Below, piece after piece: positions 8,417-17,148 of a stretch of DNA of 64,000 bases; position 1 is the first letter of the stretch, and each line of letters starts with the position of its first letter. The notes beneath the pieces are model-generated. The model did not search any database, was not told where the DNA came from, and worked only from the letters and a program-made list of their open reading frames with translations. The stretch lies in the NCBI RefSeq assembly GCF_030519355.1, contig NZ_JAUMKC010000028.1, positions 1-64,000 on the forward strand. The letters are read 5' to 3'. The DNA is from Mucilaginibacter sp. L3T2-6. GTDB taxonomy: Bacteria > Bacteroidota > Bacteroidia > Sphingobacteriales > Sphingobacteriaceae. The position numbers and the translations under genes are program-made.

Positions 8417-9520
8417 TCAAACAAACAGGTTGCGAAGCGCCAGGCTTTCGCGTTGCTTTGAACGCAGGAAGAAAGTTATTAACCAGTTAAACACCAGCGA
8501 CAGGCCTATTACCATTAGGATAAGTACGGTATTGCCGTATTCTTTTAATATCAGCACCATTAAAATAGTGGCCACATTTGCAGCTGTAAGGATAAGCGTT
8601 GTTTGCAGGTGGGTTAAACCGAGTTTAAGCATACGGTGATGAATATGGTTTCTATCTGCAGTAAAAGGAGATACGCCATTAGCAATGCGTATAACAAAAA
8701 CCCTTATCGTATCGAAAATAGGTCCGATCAAAATAGCGACTGTTAGTGCAGGGGCTTCATATATGCCGGGTAATTTGTCGGGGGTAAGCATGTTCACCTG
8801 TATAAATTTCATGGCCATAACGGCTGATATCAGGCCGATTAACAACGAGCCGGTGTCGCCCATGAATATTTTTGCAGGACTCAGGTTGAATTTCAGGAAA
8901 CCCAATACAGAGCCGGCCATGGCAACTGAAACCGCCGCCAGTTCATATTGCTTCAAATAAATAAAAAGTATGGCAAAAGCGCCATTTGCAATAATGCCGG
9001 TGGTGGCAGCAAGGCCGTCAATACCATCGATCAGATTAAATGCATTTACGATAAGCATGATAATCAAAACTGAAAGGATCACGCTTAAAAAATAAGGCAA
9101 TTCATAAATTCCGAATACGCCGTACATCCCCGTCAGCCGGATATCGCCTGGTACTACCAATATAGCGCACACAACAAGCTGAATGATAAACTTGGTATTA
9201 GAGTTTACACCAGAGAGGTCATCTTTTATGCCCATTGCAAACAAAATAATGCAAGCGGTAAGCAGGTAGTTTATCGGCAGCGACTTATCCGTCATACAAA
9301 ATAAAAGCGACGTGATAGTAAAACCAACAAATATGGCTACGCCGCCAAGCCGCGGAATGCCATGGTCATGTTCCTTCCTGAAATGGCCAAGGTCATCATA
9401 TAAGTGGCGGAAACGGGCAACGTGTAAAATTGAAGGGATAGCGAATGATGTAATAATAAGGGAAACCGCAATGATAAAAATGTAGTATACAAAGGTGTAA
9501 TTATGCAGAAACTCCATCAT
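8417..9520 (-). CDS. WecA/TagO-type undecaprenyl-phosphate sugar-1-phosphate transferase
   Basis: A 367-residue polytopic membrane enzyme of the MraY/WecA superfamily. It transfers a HexNAc-1-phosphate from a UDP-sugar to undecaprenyl phosphate, the first membrane step in making surface glycans. About eleven hydrophobic segments are visible. Family motifs in order: DDLSG (Mg2+ site), NAFNLIDGIDGLA, MGDTGSLLIG and the cytoplasmic HIHHRMLKLG loop. MraY is less likely because the His-rich loop and length fit the WecA/TagO group. It is divergent from the exosortase operon across a 600-bp gap, so it could supply the lipid carrier for that locus (inference). Confidence 0.9.
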   Translation of the reverse strand: MMEFLHNYTFVYYIFIIAVSLIITSFAIPSILHVARFRHLYDDLGHFRKEHDHGIPRLGGVAIFVGFTITSLLFCMTDKSLPINYLLTACIILFAMGIKDDLSGVNSNTKFIIQLVVCAILVVPGDIRLTGMYGVFGIYELPYFLSVILSVLIIMLIVNAFNLIDGIDGLAATTGIIANGAFAILFIYLKQYELAAVSVAMAGSVLGFLKFNLSPAKIFMGDTGSLLIGLISAVMAMKFIQVNMLTPDKLPGIYEAPALTVAILIGPIFDTIRVFVIRIANGVSPFTADRNHIHHRMLKLGLTHLQTTLILTAANVATILMVLILKEYGNTVLILMVIGLSLVFNWLITFFLRSKQRESLALRNLFV

Positions 9521-10126
9521 CTTAATCGCTGGGCTATTATACTATAGTCGAAATTAGTGCTGCAAATAAATAACAATTGACTTTTTTACTGCGGCGCTTA
9601 TTACTAACATATTAACATTTTTTTTCGTTCTGATTAATATTATTGGGAAATATTAAATATAACCTGATCAATATGGGGCCTAAGGCCGGCATTATTTACC
9701 TATTTCTTAATAATAAAGAACAGAAGAATGACCATTTTACGAACCGGACAAAGATTTTGTTGCATTTTTAAAATACTATCTGAGTTATGTCTACTCCTTC
9801 AGGGAATTATTTAAGGAAAAATGAAATTGGTGGTTTTAGAGAGGGCAAATAAGTAAAATTCAATTTGGGCGAAGAAACAAATCGTGAAGAAAAAGCGATT
9901 CTGTAACGATTAATGCCGGCATAAAATTTCGGGTTGTTGGGCGTACTGAAGCCGGTGACTATATTTTATTATTTAGCCCAGTCAATATATGATATAATCA
10001 TTAATGATATTTATTAATGATTATATCATAACCTGGTTTACCTGGCAAAAGTCAGGTAGTTTGAAACGAAGGTGTTGATAGTTTGAAAAACAAACATATC
10101 CCGATAACGATGGATATTTAATAAAT
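9521..10126. other. Long non-coding region before the exosortase operon
   Basis: This 606-bp A/T-rich gap separates the divergent WecA-like gene from the methyltransferase gene. No reading frame of note was found on either strand. It contains the perfect hairpin at 9988-10030 and two copies of TAGTTTGAAA near 10058 and 10079. It must hold both divergent promoters; a long 5' leader RNA for the operon is possible. Confidence 0.55.
9988..10030. repeat. Perfect 18-bp inverted repeat (hairpin or dyad operator)
   Basis: TATGATATAATCATTAAT (9988-10005) and ATTAATGATTATATCATA (10013-10030) are exact reverse complements around a 7-nt loop GATATTT. No T-run follows on either strand, so it is not a standard terminator. 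It lies about 100 bases before the glycan operon. Confidence 0.85.
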
Positions 10127-10765
10127 TTGAAACTGACGCAGTTACAAATGCAAGATTATCAAGACTACGGATTCCATAACGCCGCCCCCACACATAACCT
10201 TAGTTATCAACTTAAAGATCTTGTCAAACTGATTGATAAAGACCGGAATAAATATATCCTTGATTTGGGTTGCGGCAATGGCTACCTGGTAAACTACCTG
10301 CTTGGGCAAGGATATAACGCCTATGGTACAGATGCGTCTGAAAAGGGTATTGCCATAGCGAAGAAATCCAATCCGGCCCGTTTTTTTGTTCAGGATTTAT
10401 CATCGGATGCATTGCCCTTACCACTGCAGGAAATTCCATTTGATACCATAATCTCTACTGAAGTTATTGAACATCTGTATAATCCTCAGGCTTTTATAAT
10501 ATTTTGCAAAAAACAATTAAAGCCAGGCGGCGAGTTGATTATCACCACTCCATACCATGGTTACTTAAAAAACCTTGTATTGAGTATTTTTAACAGGTGG
10601 GACAAACATATGGACCCGTTATGGCTGGGCGGCCACATCAAATTATGGTCGAGAAAGACGCTAACGAAAGCTTTGACCGGCGAAGGGTTTACTATTACCA
10701 GCTTTACCGGTTGCGGCCGCATCCCTTATTTTTGGATGTCGATGATTATTAAGGCCAGGCTATAA
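10127..10765 (+). CDS. Class I SAM-dependent methyltransferase
   Basis: A 212-residue Rossmann methyltransferase (Methyltransf_11/UbiG-like). Motif I is ILDLGCGNGYL (about 44-54), the acidic residue after strand 2 is in YGTDAS, and the post-motif STEVIEHLYNP is typical. No membrane segment, so cytosolic. It opens a tight operon: its TAA overlaps the next ATG by one base. The likely target is a lipid-linked sugar or glycan intermediate, inferred from the neighbours. The start is uncertain: TTG at 10127 or the in-frame ATG at 10148, neither with a clear ribosome-binding site. Confidence 0.87.
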   Translation: MKLTQLQMQDYQDYGFHNAAPTHNLSYQLKDLVKLIDKDRNKYILDLGCGNGYLVNYLLGQGYNAYGTDASEKGIAIAKKSNPARFFVQDLSSDALPLPLQEIPFDTIISTEVIEHLYNPQAFIIFCKKQLKPGGELIITTPYHGYLKNLVLSIFNRWDKHMDPLWLGGHIKLWSRKTLTKALTGEGFTITSFTGCGRIPYFWMSMIIKARL

Positions 10766-12186
10766 TGAACACGCAATTCTCATTTATTATACTTACCTAT
10801 AACGAAGAAATTCATCTTCCCAGGCTGCTGACATCGATCCGGGGCCTGGATGCGGCCGTGTTTGTTTTAGATTCGGGAAGCACGGATGAGACCGTGCCAA
10901 TAGCAAAAAAGTTTGGAGCCACTGTATTACAGCATTCTTTTGAGAATCATCCTAAGCAGTGGGATTATGCCCTGAGAAATTTCGCTGTGCAAACGCCCTG
11001 GGTAATTTGTCTCGACGCGGATCATGTTGTTACTCCTGAGCTTAGCCGGCACTTGCAGGCTTTCAGAGATAAGGACTATTTGGGCACGGATGGCATCTAT
11101 TTTAACCGTAAAAATTTTTTTAAGGGCAGGTTGATAAAGCACGGCGGTTATTCGCCGTTTTATCTTCTCAAAATGGTGCGGTTTGGCAAAGGGTATTCAG
11201 ATTTGAACGAGAACATGGACCACCGGCTCATCGTCCCCGGGAAAACCATCACCTGGAAGGACGGCTATATACTTGAGGAAAATCTGAAAGAAAATAATAT
11301 CAGCTTCTGGATAGCCAAACACAACCGGTACAGCGATTTGGTAGCCCGTGAAGAGGTAGAGCGGATGATGGAACTGCGCGCCCAAACTATAAAACCTGAT
11401 TTCTGGGGTTCGCATGATGAGCGCACGGCCTGGCTTAAATCATTATGGTGGAAATTACCGAGGTATATGCGGCCTATGCTTTATTTTATATACCGCATGG
11501 TTTTTCAGCTCGGTATCCTCGATGGCCGCACCGGCATAATATTTCATTTTTTGCAGGCCTTCTGGTTCCGCCTGGTGGTGGATATAAAGATTGATGAAAT
11601 TTTAGCACAGAAAGCGACCAGCAGCACAGCAAAAAAAAACCAGCTTTCGCCGATCAAGTTCGTTTTTAGGTTTGGGGCGCTTTTCATCTTATTTTACTGT
11701 TTCAATATATTTTTTCTTGGCGTAACCTCTCCTGGTAACCATTATAGCCCATTCCTGGCCGAACATTTAAACTATATTGCCGGATTAAGGTGGCTATTGC
11801 TTAAATGCAGCGCCGGAGTTTTAAGCTTAACAGGCTTCACAGCCATTACCAGCAATTACCAATTGCTGGTACCAGGCCATCCGGCAATAACCCTCGCCTA
11901 TGATTGCCTGGGCCTGGGAGTCATGAGCTTCTTTACAGCTTTTGTATTGGCATACCCGGTTAAATTCAAATTAAAGATTTGGTTTCTTATCAGCGGAATA
12001 TTTGGCATCCAGGCTTTAAATATTATACGTTTTGTGCTGCTCGCTCTTTTCTGGAATAGCAAAAAAGGCCACCTGCTCGACCATCATACCATTTTTAATA
12101 TCATTATTTATATAATTATAGCCCTTACGCTTTACTTTTGGGTAAAACGTAACGACAAGCTGATAACCAACAATGCCAAAAACTGA
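10765..12186 (+). CDS. Fusion: family 2 glycosyltransferase + exosortase-like membrane domain
   Basis: A 473-residue two-domain protein. Residues 1 to about 230 are a GT-A glycosyltransferase (FIILTYNEE start, DSGSTDET, metal-binding DADH with D84/D86, and an ExxE-like segment), similar to the WaaE/KdtX group. From about 295 to 465 is a multi-spanning domain carrying the exosortase/archaeosortase catalytic set: Cys381 in AYDCLGLG, Arg422 in NIIRF, and His440/441 in LDHHTIFN. Exosortases are transpeptidases that sort proteins to the surface and usually accompany exopolysaccharide genes. Here the same chain also carries a sugar transferase. Bacteroidota exosortases of this kind exist (possibly the XrtY group); subgroup assignment is unverified. 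No PEP-CTERM-like substrate was seen in the window. The 3' end overlaps the next gene by 14 bases. Confidence 0.85.
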   Translation: MNTQFSFIILTYNEEIHLPRLLTSIRGLDAAVFVLDSGSTDETVPIAKKFGATVLQHSFENHPKQWDYALRNFAVQTPWVICLDADHVVTPELSRHLQAFRDKDYLGTDGIYFNRKNFFKGRLIKHGGYSPFYLLKMVRFGKGYSDLNENMDHRLIVPGKTITWKDGYILEENLKENNISFWIAKHNRYSDLVAREEVERMMELRAQTIKPDFWGSHDERTAWLKSLWWKLPRYMRPMLYFIYRMVFQLGILDGRTGIIFHFLQAFWFRLVVDIKIDEILAQKATSSTAKKNQLSPIKFVFRFGALFILFYCFNIFFLGVTSPGNHYSPFLAEHLNYIAGLRWLLLKCSAGVLSLTGFTAITSNYQLLVPGHPAITLAYDCLGLGVMSFFTAFVLAYPVKFKLKIWFLISGIFGIQALNIIRFVLLALFWNSKKGHLLDHHTIFNIIIYIIIALTLYFWVKRNDKLITNNAKN

Positions 12187-12724
12187 CCTTTCATTGTATA
12201 ACAATGCGCCATTCCATCCGGGGGGGAGCACGCTGAAAAGGCTATTATGGTTTTATGTAAATGCCATGTTTCTAAAAAGCAGTCTAACGCCCTCGAGCGC
12301 GTTCAGGATATTTTGGCTGCGGTTATTCGGAGCCAAAATTGGCAGGGGCGTTATTATTAAACCTGGCGTAAATGTTAAGTATCCCTGGCATCTGTCTGTC
12401 GGAAATTATACCTGGATTGGCGAAAATGCCTGGATAGATTGTCTCGTGCCGGTAAAACTCGGCAATAACGTATGCATATCACAAGGCGCGGTGTTGCTTA
12501 CCGGCAGCCACGACTATAAAAAGGAGACATTTGATTTGATAACCGATGGTTTTGTGCTGGAGGACGGTGTCTGGATTGGTGCGTGCGCCGTTGTAAACCT
12601 TGGTGTAAAAGCCGCATCGCATGCAATGCTTACCAGTGGCTCAGTAGCCACAAAAAACCTGGAGGCTTATTCGGTTTACCAGGGAAATCCGGCTGTTAAA
12701 GTACGCGACAGGATTATTGCCTGA
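12173..12724 (+). CDS. WcaF-type hexapeptide-repeat acetyltransferase
   Basis: A 183-residue left-handed beta-helix acyltransferase, close in layout to colanic-acid acetyltransferase WcaF. The N-terminal helical part (FRIFWLRLFGAKIGRGV) leads into isoleucine/valine-rich hexapeptide turns from about residue 55 on. The catalytic-type His is in LTGSHDY (about 115), and the C-terminus YQGNPAVKVRDR is typical. It would O-acetylate a sugar of the exported glycan using acetyl-CoA. The gene overlaps the fusion gene by 14 bases in a different frame, which shows translational coupling. Confidence 0.9.
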   Translation: MPKTDLSLYNNAPFHPGGSTLKRLLWFYVNAMFLKSSLTPSSAFRIFWLRLFGAKIGRGVIIKPGVNVKYPWHLSVGNYTWIGENAWIDCLVPVKLGNNVCISQGAVLLTGSHDYKKETFDLITDGFVLEDGVWIGACAVVNLGVKAASHAMLTSGSVATKNLEAYSVYQGNPAVKVRDRIIA

Positions 12725-12772
12725 TGAACTTGCTGCTGACAAAACTTTTCCGAATTAACCACATATATACTA

Positions 12773-14347
12773 ATGAACCAATCTGGAAGTAAACCCTACC
12801 GCTTAATTTTAATCATTATTGCCCTTTTGGTGCTGGCCATGGGAATTGTCCTGTTTGTTATCCCGCCTGCTCTTTTTCCTGATCCGGCAAACGGATTCAA
12901 TGTATTGCGGTGTATGAGTCAAGGCGGTAGCTTTAACGTTTTAACTGCACCAGACCAAAGCGATATATCGCAAACTTATGATGAGTTTATTACGTGGTGG
13001 TCGCCGGGGCAATATTTGGTGCCTTATTTTTTTAAGCTGATAAGCAGTGTTAATTTAGGGCAGGCAACTGCTCTAACGGTTGCACTGGCACAGTTGGCAG
13101 GTTTGGCCGGTTTTTATCAGTTCTTTAGAAAAATCGGTTTCACGTCCATGGTGTCTGCTTTAAGCCTGGTTTTTATAGTTTGTCAGCTGGCTTTTTTTGT
13201 CCCCTATGTGTTCTACAATGGTGGAGAAGTATTATTATTTGCTTTCGAAGGCTGGTTTCTTTATGGCTGTGTAGTACTGCAAAAAACTGACTGGAAACTA
13301 TTGTTATTTGTGCTCTTATCCGGCTGGATCGGCTTCTTCTGCAAATCTTCATTCCTTTGGATTTATGCCGCAGGGCTTTTCTGTTTATGGGTCCGGCTGT
13401 CATCAGCCGGTATCTCCCGATGGATAGAAAAAGGAATATGGATTGGCGTACCGGCTGTTTTATCTGTTGCGGGGATTTATTTTTTGTTTCTTTCAAAAGG
13501 CCAAAGCCCGGCTAGTGTTTCTAAAGGGCTTAAGCTTACAGCAGAGACCTTTAGCTTTCCGCTTTCCACGCCCTTATTGTCCGGTTTCTCGCTGGATGAC
13601 CTCTTTCATGGACTGATATATAATTTCAGCAAACCCATGATAAGCCAGCCATGGGCAACCATAATTTTAATCGCCCTGGCTATCTTAAGCTTGGTGTTGA
13701 TTTTTGCCTTATTGCGAAAGGCGCCCAACCAAAACTACAGGCTATTTTTAAAAGCCTTTTACTTTGGAGCGCTGTTGTTTTTTGGTATTGCTTATCTCCG
13801 TCAGTTAAATATCTCGTATGAAGCCAGGCATTTCCGCATTATCGGAATATTGATAGTGCCGGGGATGATATACGTATTAAGTAATCAAAAAATGAGCTAT
13901 CGTGTGGCGTTTGCGGCTATAACAATCGCGATTGCAGTTTACAGCTTTAGTTACTTGCTCAAGGGTTACTATATAAACAAGAGCCTGGCCGCTAAAGGCG
14001 TATCCGGATTAGCGCAGATTAATATCGACCAGCAATCACTCAATAAAATCATCGGGCTTGATAATGAAAATCGCAACGCTACATTTGTTTTTATTGCTAA
14101 TGATATTGGGCTTGAGATTATCCACAACCGGGTCATCAACCTGCCGCCCGTTCCGGATGATTATAAAATAGATACCGACGATTACAAATACGATGGATTT
14201 GCCGGACCGCTGTTTATAGTATTACCCGAAAGTTATAACGGGCCAAAAGAAAAGCTGGTTATGAAATCTTTCCCAGGGTATACAGGCTTTAATCTTTCGA
14301 TGCTAAGCAACAACTATGTGCTTTATGAGGCGAGGATGAAGCGTTAG
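12773..14347 (+). CDS. Polytopic membrane protein, GT-C-like (exosortase-operon member)
   Basis: A 524-residue protein with roughly ten to eleven hydrophobic segments (first at about 10-30) and a soluble C-terminal tail of about 110 residues. Between TM1 and TM2 lies a loop with several acidic residues and the string TWWSPGQYLVPYFF, a layout like that of GT-C glycosyltransferases that use lipid-linked sugars. No definite family motif was recognised, so the enzymatic call is inference. It follows the acetyltransferase by 48 bases on the same strand and is probably the last gene of the operon; the next gene is convergent. Confidence 0.68.
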   Translation: MNQSGSKPYRLILIIIALLVLAMGIVLFVIPPALFPDPANGFNVLRCMSQGGSFNVLTAPDQSDISQTYDEFITWWSPGQYLVPYFFKLISSVNLGQATALTVALAQLAGLAGFYQFFRKIGFTSMVSALSLVFIVCQLAFFVPYVFYNGGEVLLFAFEGWFLYGCVVLQKTDWKLLLFVLLSGWIGFFCKSSFLWIYAAGLFCLWVRLSSAGISRWIEKGIWIGVPAVLSVAGIYFLFLSKGQSPASVSKGLKLTAETFSFPLSTPLLSGFSLDDLFHGLIYNFSKPMISQPWATIILIALAILSLVLIFALLRKAPNQNYRLFLKAFYFGALLFFGIAYLRQLNISYEARHFRIIGILIVPGMIYVLSNQKMSYRVAFAAITIAIAVYSFSYLLKGYYINKSLAAKGVSGLAQINIDQQSLNKIIGLDNENRNATFVFIANDIGLEIIHNRVINLPPVPDDYKIDTDDYKYDGFAGPLFIVLPESYNGPKEKLVMKSFPGYTGFNLSMLSNNYVLYEARMKR

Positions 14348-14437
14348 TTATTTGGTTGTAAATGTTTTAGTAGTAATTGTAAAATCGCTTAAATAACAAC
14401 AACCGTTACAAAGATCACACCTGCTTCAGCTATTCGA

Positions 14438-15436
14438 TCAACCGTTAATCTCTTTCCATAGCAAATCCTTCAGCTGTTCAATATTTTTTTGAGCGACGGA
14501 TGATATGAACACAGCAGGGATGCCTGCGGGCAATTCATTTTTCATTTCGGCTGTCAACTCATCGTCCAGCAGGTCGGACTTGGTGATGGCGAGCACGCGG
14601 GGCTTATCGAGCATTTCGGGGTTATATTGCTCCAATTCATTTAGTAGAATCTGGTACTCCTGTTTAATGGTACGGTTAGTATCAGCCGGAACCATGAATA
14701 GCAGAACAGAGTTGCGTTCTATGTGCCTTAGAAAGCGGAAACCAAGCCCTTTGCCCTGCGATGCGCCTTCAATAATACCTGGTATATCCGCCATTACAAA
14801 CGATTTGCCGCCACGATAGGCTACAATCCCCAGATTGGGCACAATGGTAGTAAATGCATAATCCGCAATTTCCGGCTTGGCGGCAGATACTACAGATAAA
14901 AGAGTTGATTTACCCGCATTAGGGAAACCCACCAGGCCAACATCAGCCAATACCTTTAGCTCCAGTACATTCCAGTCTTCCCGCCCAGGCTCGCCCGGCT
15001 GGGCAAAACGGGGGGTTTGTAATGTAGGTGTTTTAAAGTGCCAGTTGCCCAGCCCGCCGCGACCGCCGTCGGTCAATATTTTTGTTTCACCGTCCTGGGT
15101 TATCTCAAATAAAGTTTCCCCGGTCTCCGCATTTTTGGCGATAGTACCCAGCGGTACTTCCAGTATCTCATCCCTTCCGGTTTTGCCCGTTTTTAACGAG
15201 CTTCCTCCCGGTTCACCGTCGCCGGCGATAACATGCTTGCGGAATTTCAGGTGAAGAAGCGTCCAAAGCTGCGCGTTGCCTTTGACAATGACATGCCCGC
15301 CACGACCACCATCACCACCATCCGGACCACCTTTAGCGGTAAATTTGTCGCGGTGCAAATGTGCAGAACCTGCCCCTCCGTGCCCGGAGCGGCAGCATAT
15401 CTTTACATAATCTACAAAATTTGAACCTTGGGACAT
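14438..15436 (-). CDS. obgE: GTPase Obg/CgtA
   Basis: A 332-residue ribosome-associated GTPase acting in late 50S assembly and stress control. The glycine-rich Obg fold fills residues 1-158 (repeated GGxGG turns), then the G domain with G1 GFPNAGKSTLL, G3 DIPGI and G4 TKSD. The C-terminal OCT domain of some homologues is absent, as is usual in this phylum. It is followed downstream by a convergent gene, and adk lies 95 bases upstream on the same strand, so adk-obgE may be co-transcribed. Confidence 0.97.
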   Translation of the reverse strand: MSQGSNFVDYVKICCRSGHGGAGSAHLHRDKFTAKGGPDGGDGGRGGHVIVKGNAQLWTLLHLKFRKHVIAGDGEPGGSSLKTGKTGRDEILEVPLGTIAKNAETGETLFEITQDGETKILTDGGRGGLGNWHFKTPTLQTPRFAQPGEPGREDWNVLELKVLADVGLVGFPNAGKSTLLSVVSAAKPEIADYAFTTIVPNLGIVAYRGGKSFVMADIPGIIEGASQGKGLGFRFLRHIERNSVLLFMVPADTNRTIKQEYQILLNELEQYNPEMLDKPRVLAITKSDLLDDELTAEMKNELPAGIPAVFISSVAQKNIEQLKDLLWKEING

Positions 15437-15530
15437 GGGGATTCGGATTTAGTCTGTGTTTTAAATAGCAACGGATTCAATAACAACCCGAATTAGTAAT
15501 TGTTATTAAATCCGTTAACAATAGCGCGAC

Positions 15531-16103
15531 TTAGTACGTGCTTATAACATCGCCTATGGCATTAAATATTTCATCGATCGAGCCGATGCCATTGATGCTT
15601 TTAAATTTATTTTGTGCTTTATAAAAACCGGCAACGGGGGCTGTTTTGTCGTTATATTCTTTAATTCGCTTGCGGATAACTTCCGGGTTAGCGTCATCCG
15701 GGCGACCGGATTCTTTGCCTCTTTCCAGCAAACGGCGCTCTAATTCGTCGTCGTCTACTTCAAGGGCTATCATGCCTGATATTGGTGCATTTTTGCTAGC
15801 CAGCAGGCTATCTAACGCTTCCGCTTGAGCAACTGTGCGTGGAAAGCCATCGAAAATAAAACCTTTAGCATCCCGATTGGCATCGAGTTTATGACTGATC
15901 ATGCCTATAACAACGGCATCGGGCACCAATATACCTTCGTCCATCAGCTTTTTGGCTTCCAGCCCGAGGTCGGTTCCCTGTGCAATTTCGCTGCGCAAAA
16001 GGTCGCCGGTTGAGAGGTGTATTAAACCATATTTTTCTATAAGTTTTTGTGATTGGGTACCTTTCCCAGCTCCGGGAGGACCGAACAATACCAGATTCAG
16101 CAT
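15531..16103 (-). CDS. adk: Adenylate kinase
   Basis: A 190-residue cytosolic enzyme that interconverts ATP + AMP and two ADP. The P-loop GPPGAGKGTQ is at residues 8-17, the AMP-binding STGDLLR and FDGFPRT motifs follow, and the LID is the short form (GRPDDANPEVIRKRI) without zinc-binding cysteines, which explains the short length. It precedes obgE on the same strand. A tRNA-Arg terminator lies just upstream. Confidence 0.97.
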   Translation of the reverse strand: MLNLVLFGPPGAGKGTQSQKLIEKYGLIHLSTGDLLRSEIAQGTDLGLEAKKLMDEGILVPDAVVIGMISHKLDANRDAKGFIFDGFPRTVAQAEALDSLLASKNAPISGMIALEVDDDELERRLLERGKESGRPDDANPEVIRKRIKEYNDKTAPVAGFYKAQNKFKSINGIGSIDEIFNAIGDVISTY

Positions 16104-16118
16104 GTTTTTATCAAATTA

Positions 16119-16154
16119 AAAGCCTTTCGGTACCATAGTATACAGAAAGGCTTT
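16119..16154 (-). terminator. Terminator of the tRNA-Arg transcript
   Basis: AAAGCCTTTC (16119-16128) and GAAAGGCTTT (16145-16154) form a perfect 10-bp stem. Read on the minus strand it comes 20 bases after the tRNA 3' end and is followed by TTTT. Confidence 0.75.
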
Positions 16155-16173
16155 ATTTAGTAGTCTTAAAAAG

Positions 16174-16247
16174 TGCACTTGTAGGGATTCGAACCCCAAA
16201 CCTTCTCATCCGTAGTGAGATGCTCTATCCAGTTGAGCTACAAGTGC
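16174..16247 (-). tRNA. tRNA-Arg (anticodon ACG)
   Basis: A 74-nt cloverleaf on the minus strand: acceptor GCACTTG/CAAGTGC, D-arm GCTC...GAGC, anticodon stem TCTCA/TGAGA around loop CTACGGA (anticodon ACG, read as ICG after A34 deamination), T-loop TTCGAAT and discriminator A. CCA is not encoded. Confidence 0.97.
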
Positions 16248-16307
16248 TTTTTTAAACGGACTGCAAAGATAGAAAAAAAACTGTCTGTTTAAATATTTTT
16301 TAAAAAA

Positions 16308-16769
16308 TTACTTTACCGCTTCAGCAATTGCTGCAAAATCAGGCAGGTCGCCGGCTGATTCCAGTACTTCGGCGTAAACAATATTTTGCTGCTCATCAAT
16401 AACAAAGGCTGCCCGTTTTGAAACACCTTTCATGCCGAAAGCAAAGTCGGTATATAAAGCACCGTATGCCGACGAAACCTCTTTATTAAAGTCTGACAGC
16501 AGGTCGAACTGGTAGTTATTCTCTTCCTTAAATTTTGCCAGGGTGAAAAGCGAATCAACTGAAATACCCAGAACAACCGCATTTAAGCCAGCGTAATAAC
16601 CGAAGTTATCGCGCATAGTACACAGTTGCGTAGTGCAGACGCTGGTGAATGCAAGCGGGAAAAAATGAAGCACTATTTTTCTGCCTTTGTAGTCGGCTAA
16701 TGAAATTTCCTTTTTTTCTGTTGAGAACAACGTAAACTGCGGGGCGGGTGAACCGGGTTGTAATGCCAT
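16308..16769 (-). CDS. Peroxiredoxin (AhpC/TSA family, AhpE-like)
   Basis: A 153-residue thioredoxin-fold peroxidase that reduces hydroperoxides. The peroxidatic Cys is in FPLAFTSVCTTQLC, with Thr three residues before it in the PxxxTxxC arrangement; a second Cys five residues later is unusual for the 1-Cys AhpE group and may resolve the sulfenate. The ATG at 16769 (MALQPGSPAP) fits the family N-terminus; a longer frame to 16787 adds six residues without support. Single-gene unit upstream of tRNA-Arg. Confidence 0.92.
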   Translation of the reverse strand: MALQPGSPAPQFTLFSTEKKEISLADYKGRKIVLHFFPLAFTSVCTTQLCTMRDNFGYYAGLNAVVLGISVDSLFTLAKFKEENNYQFDLLSDFNKEVSSAYGALYTDFAFGMKGVSKRAAFVIDEQQNIVYAEVLESAGDLPDFAAIAEAVK

Positions 16770-16887
16770 GGATAGTTTTTTATACAAAGAAAGGATAATA
16801 ATAGAATTATTCAGATTGAGAAAAGAAATATTTGAAAAACTAAAATATTAGTTTTAAATTAGCTTTCTCATTCAGAGAAATGTTTGA

Positions 16888-17031
16888 AAAACATATTGGA
16901 CCGCTATCCGCGGCGTTTGTGTATTTGTATTTACGGGCCTTTGCTCACTATTGTTTGCTGCAATAACGGTGAGCTATCAAAGTATAAAAGCGGCGCTGGT
17001 TAATCCGGCTGATAATTTGCGGGGAGAGTAA
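16888..17031 (+). pseudogene. C-terminal remnant of a MacB/FtsX-type ABC transporter permease
   Basis: The plus-strand frame from 16888 to the TAA at 17029 reads about 47 codons with no start codon. It ends in a hydrophobic segment (VFVFTGLCSLLFAAITVS), then YQSIKAALVNPADNLRGE. That tail (SYxxIKAAxxNPxxxLRxE) is the typical C-terminus of the ~800-residue Bacteroidota ABC permeases of the MacB/FtsX group. A TGA precedes the frame. About 95% of the gene is therefore missing, while its terminator (17072-17095) survives. Recognition is by sequence pattern only. Confidence 0.75.
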
Positions 17032-17071
17032 GCCCCGTATAGAAACTAAACCTAAACTACAGAACCGTAAG

Positions 17072-17095
17072 GGGCGAATGAAAATTCGCCCTTTT
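17072..17095 (+). terminator. Rho-independent terminator of the lost ABC permease gene
   Basis: GGGCGAAT (17072-17079) pairs with ATTCGCCC (17084-17091) around GAAA and is followed by TTTT. It is 40 bases after the stop codon of the permease remnant and 53 bases before the quinone oxidoreductase gene. Confidence 0.85.
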
Positions 17096-17148
17096 GCGTT
17101 AATGGTTTTGGGAAACATTCTCTGTTTCATTAGAGTTATATTTATCCC

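Noticed and set aside
8417..9520. MraY identity for the polyprenyl-phosphate sugar transferase
   Set aside because: It is not in a murein gene cluster, and the His-rich loop and length fit the WecA/TagO group better.
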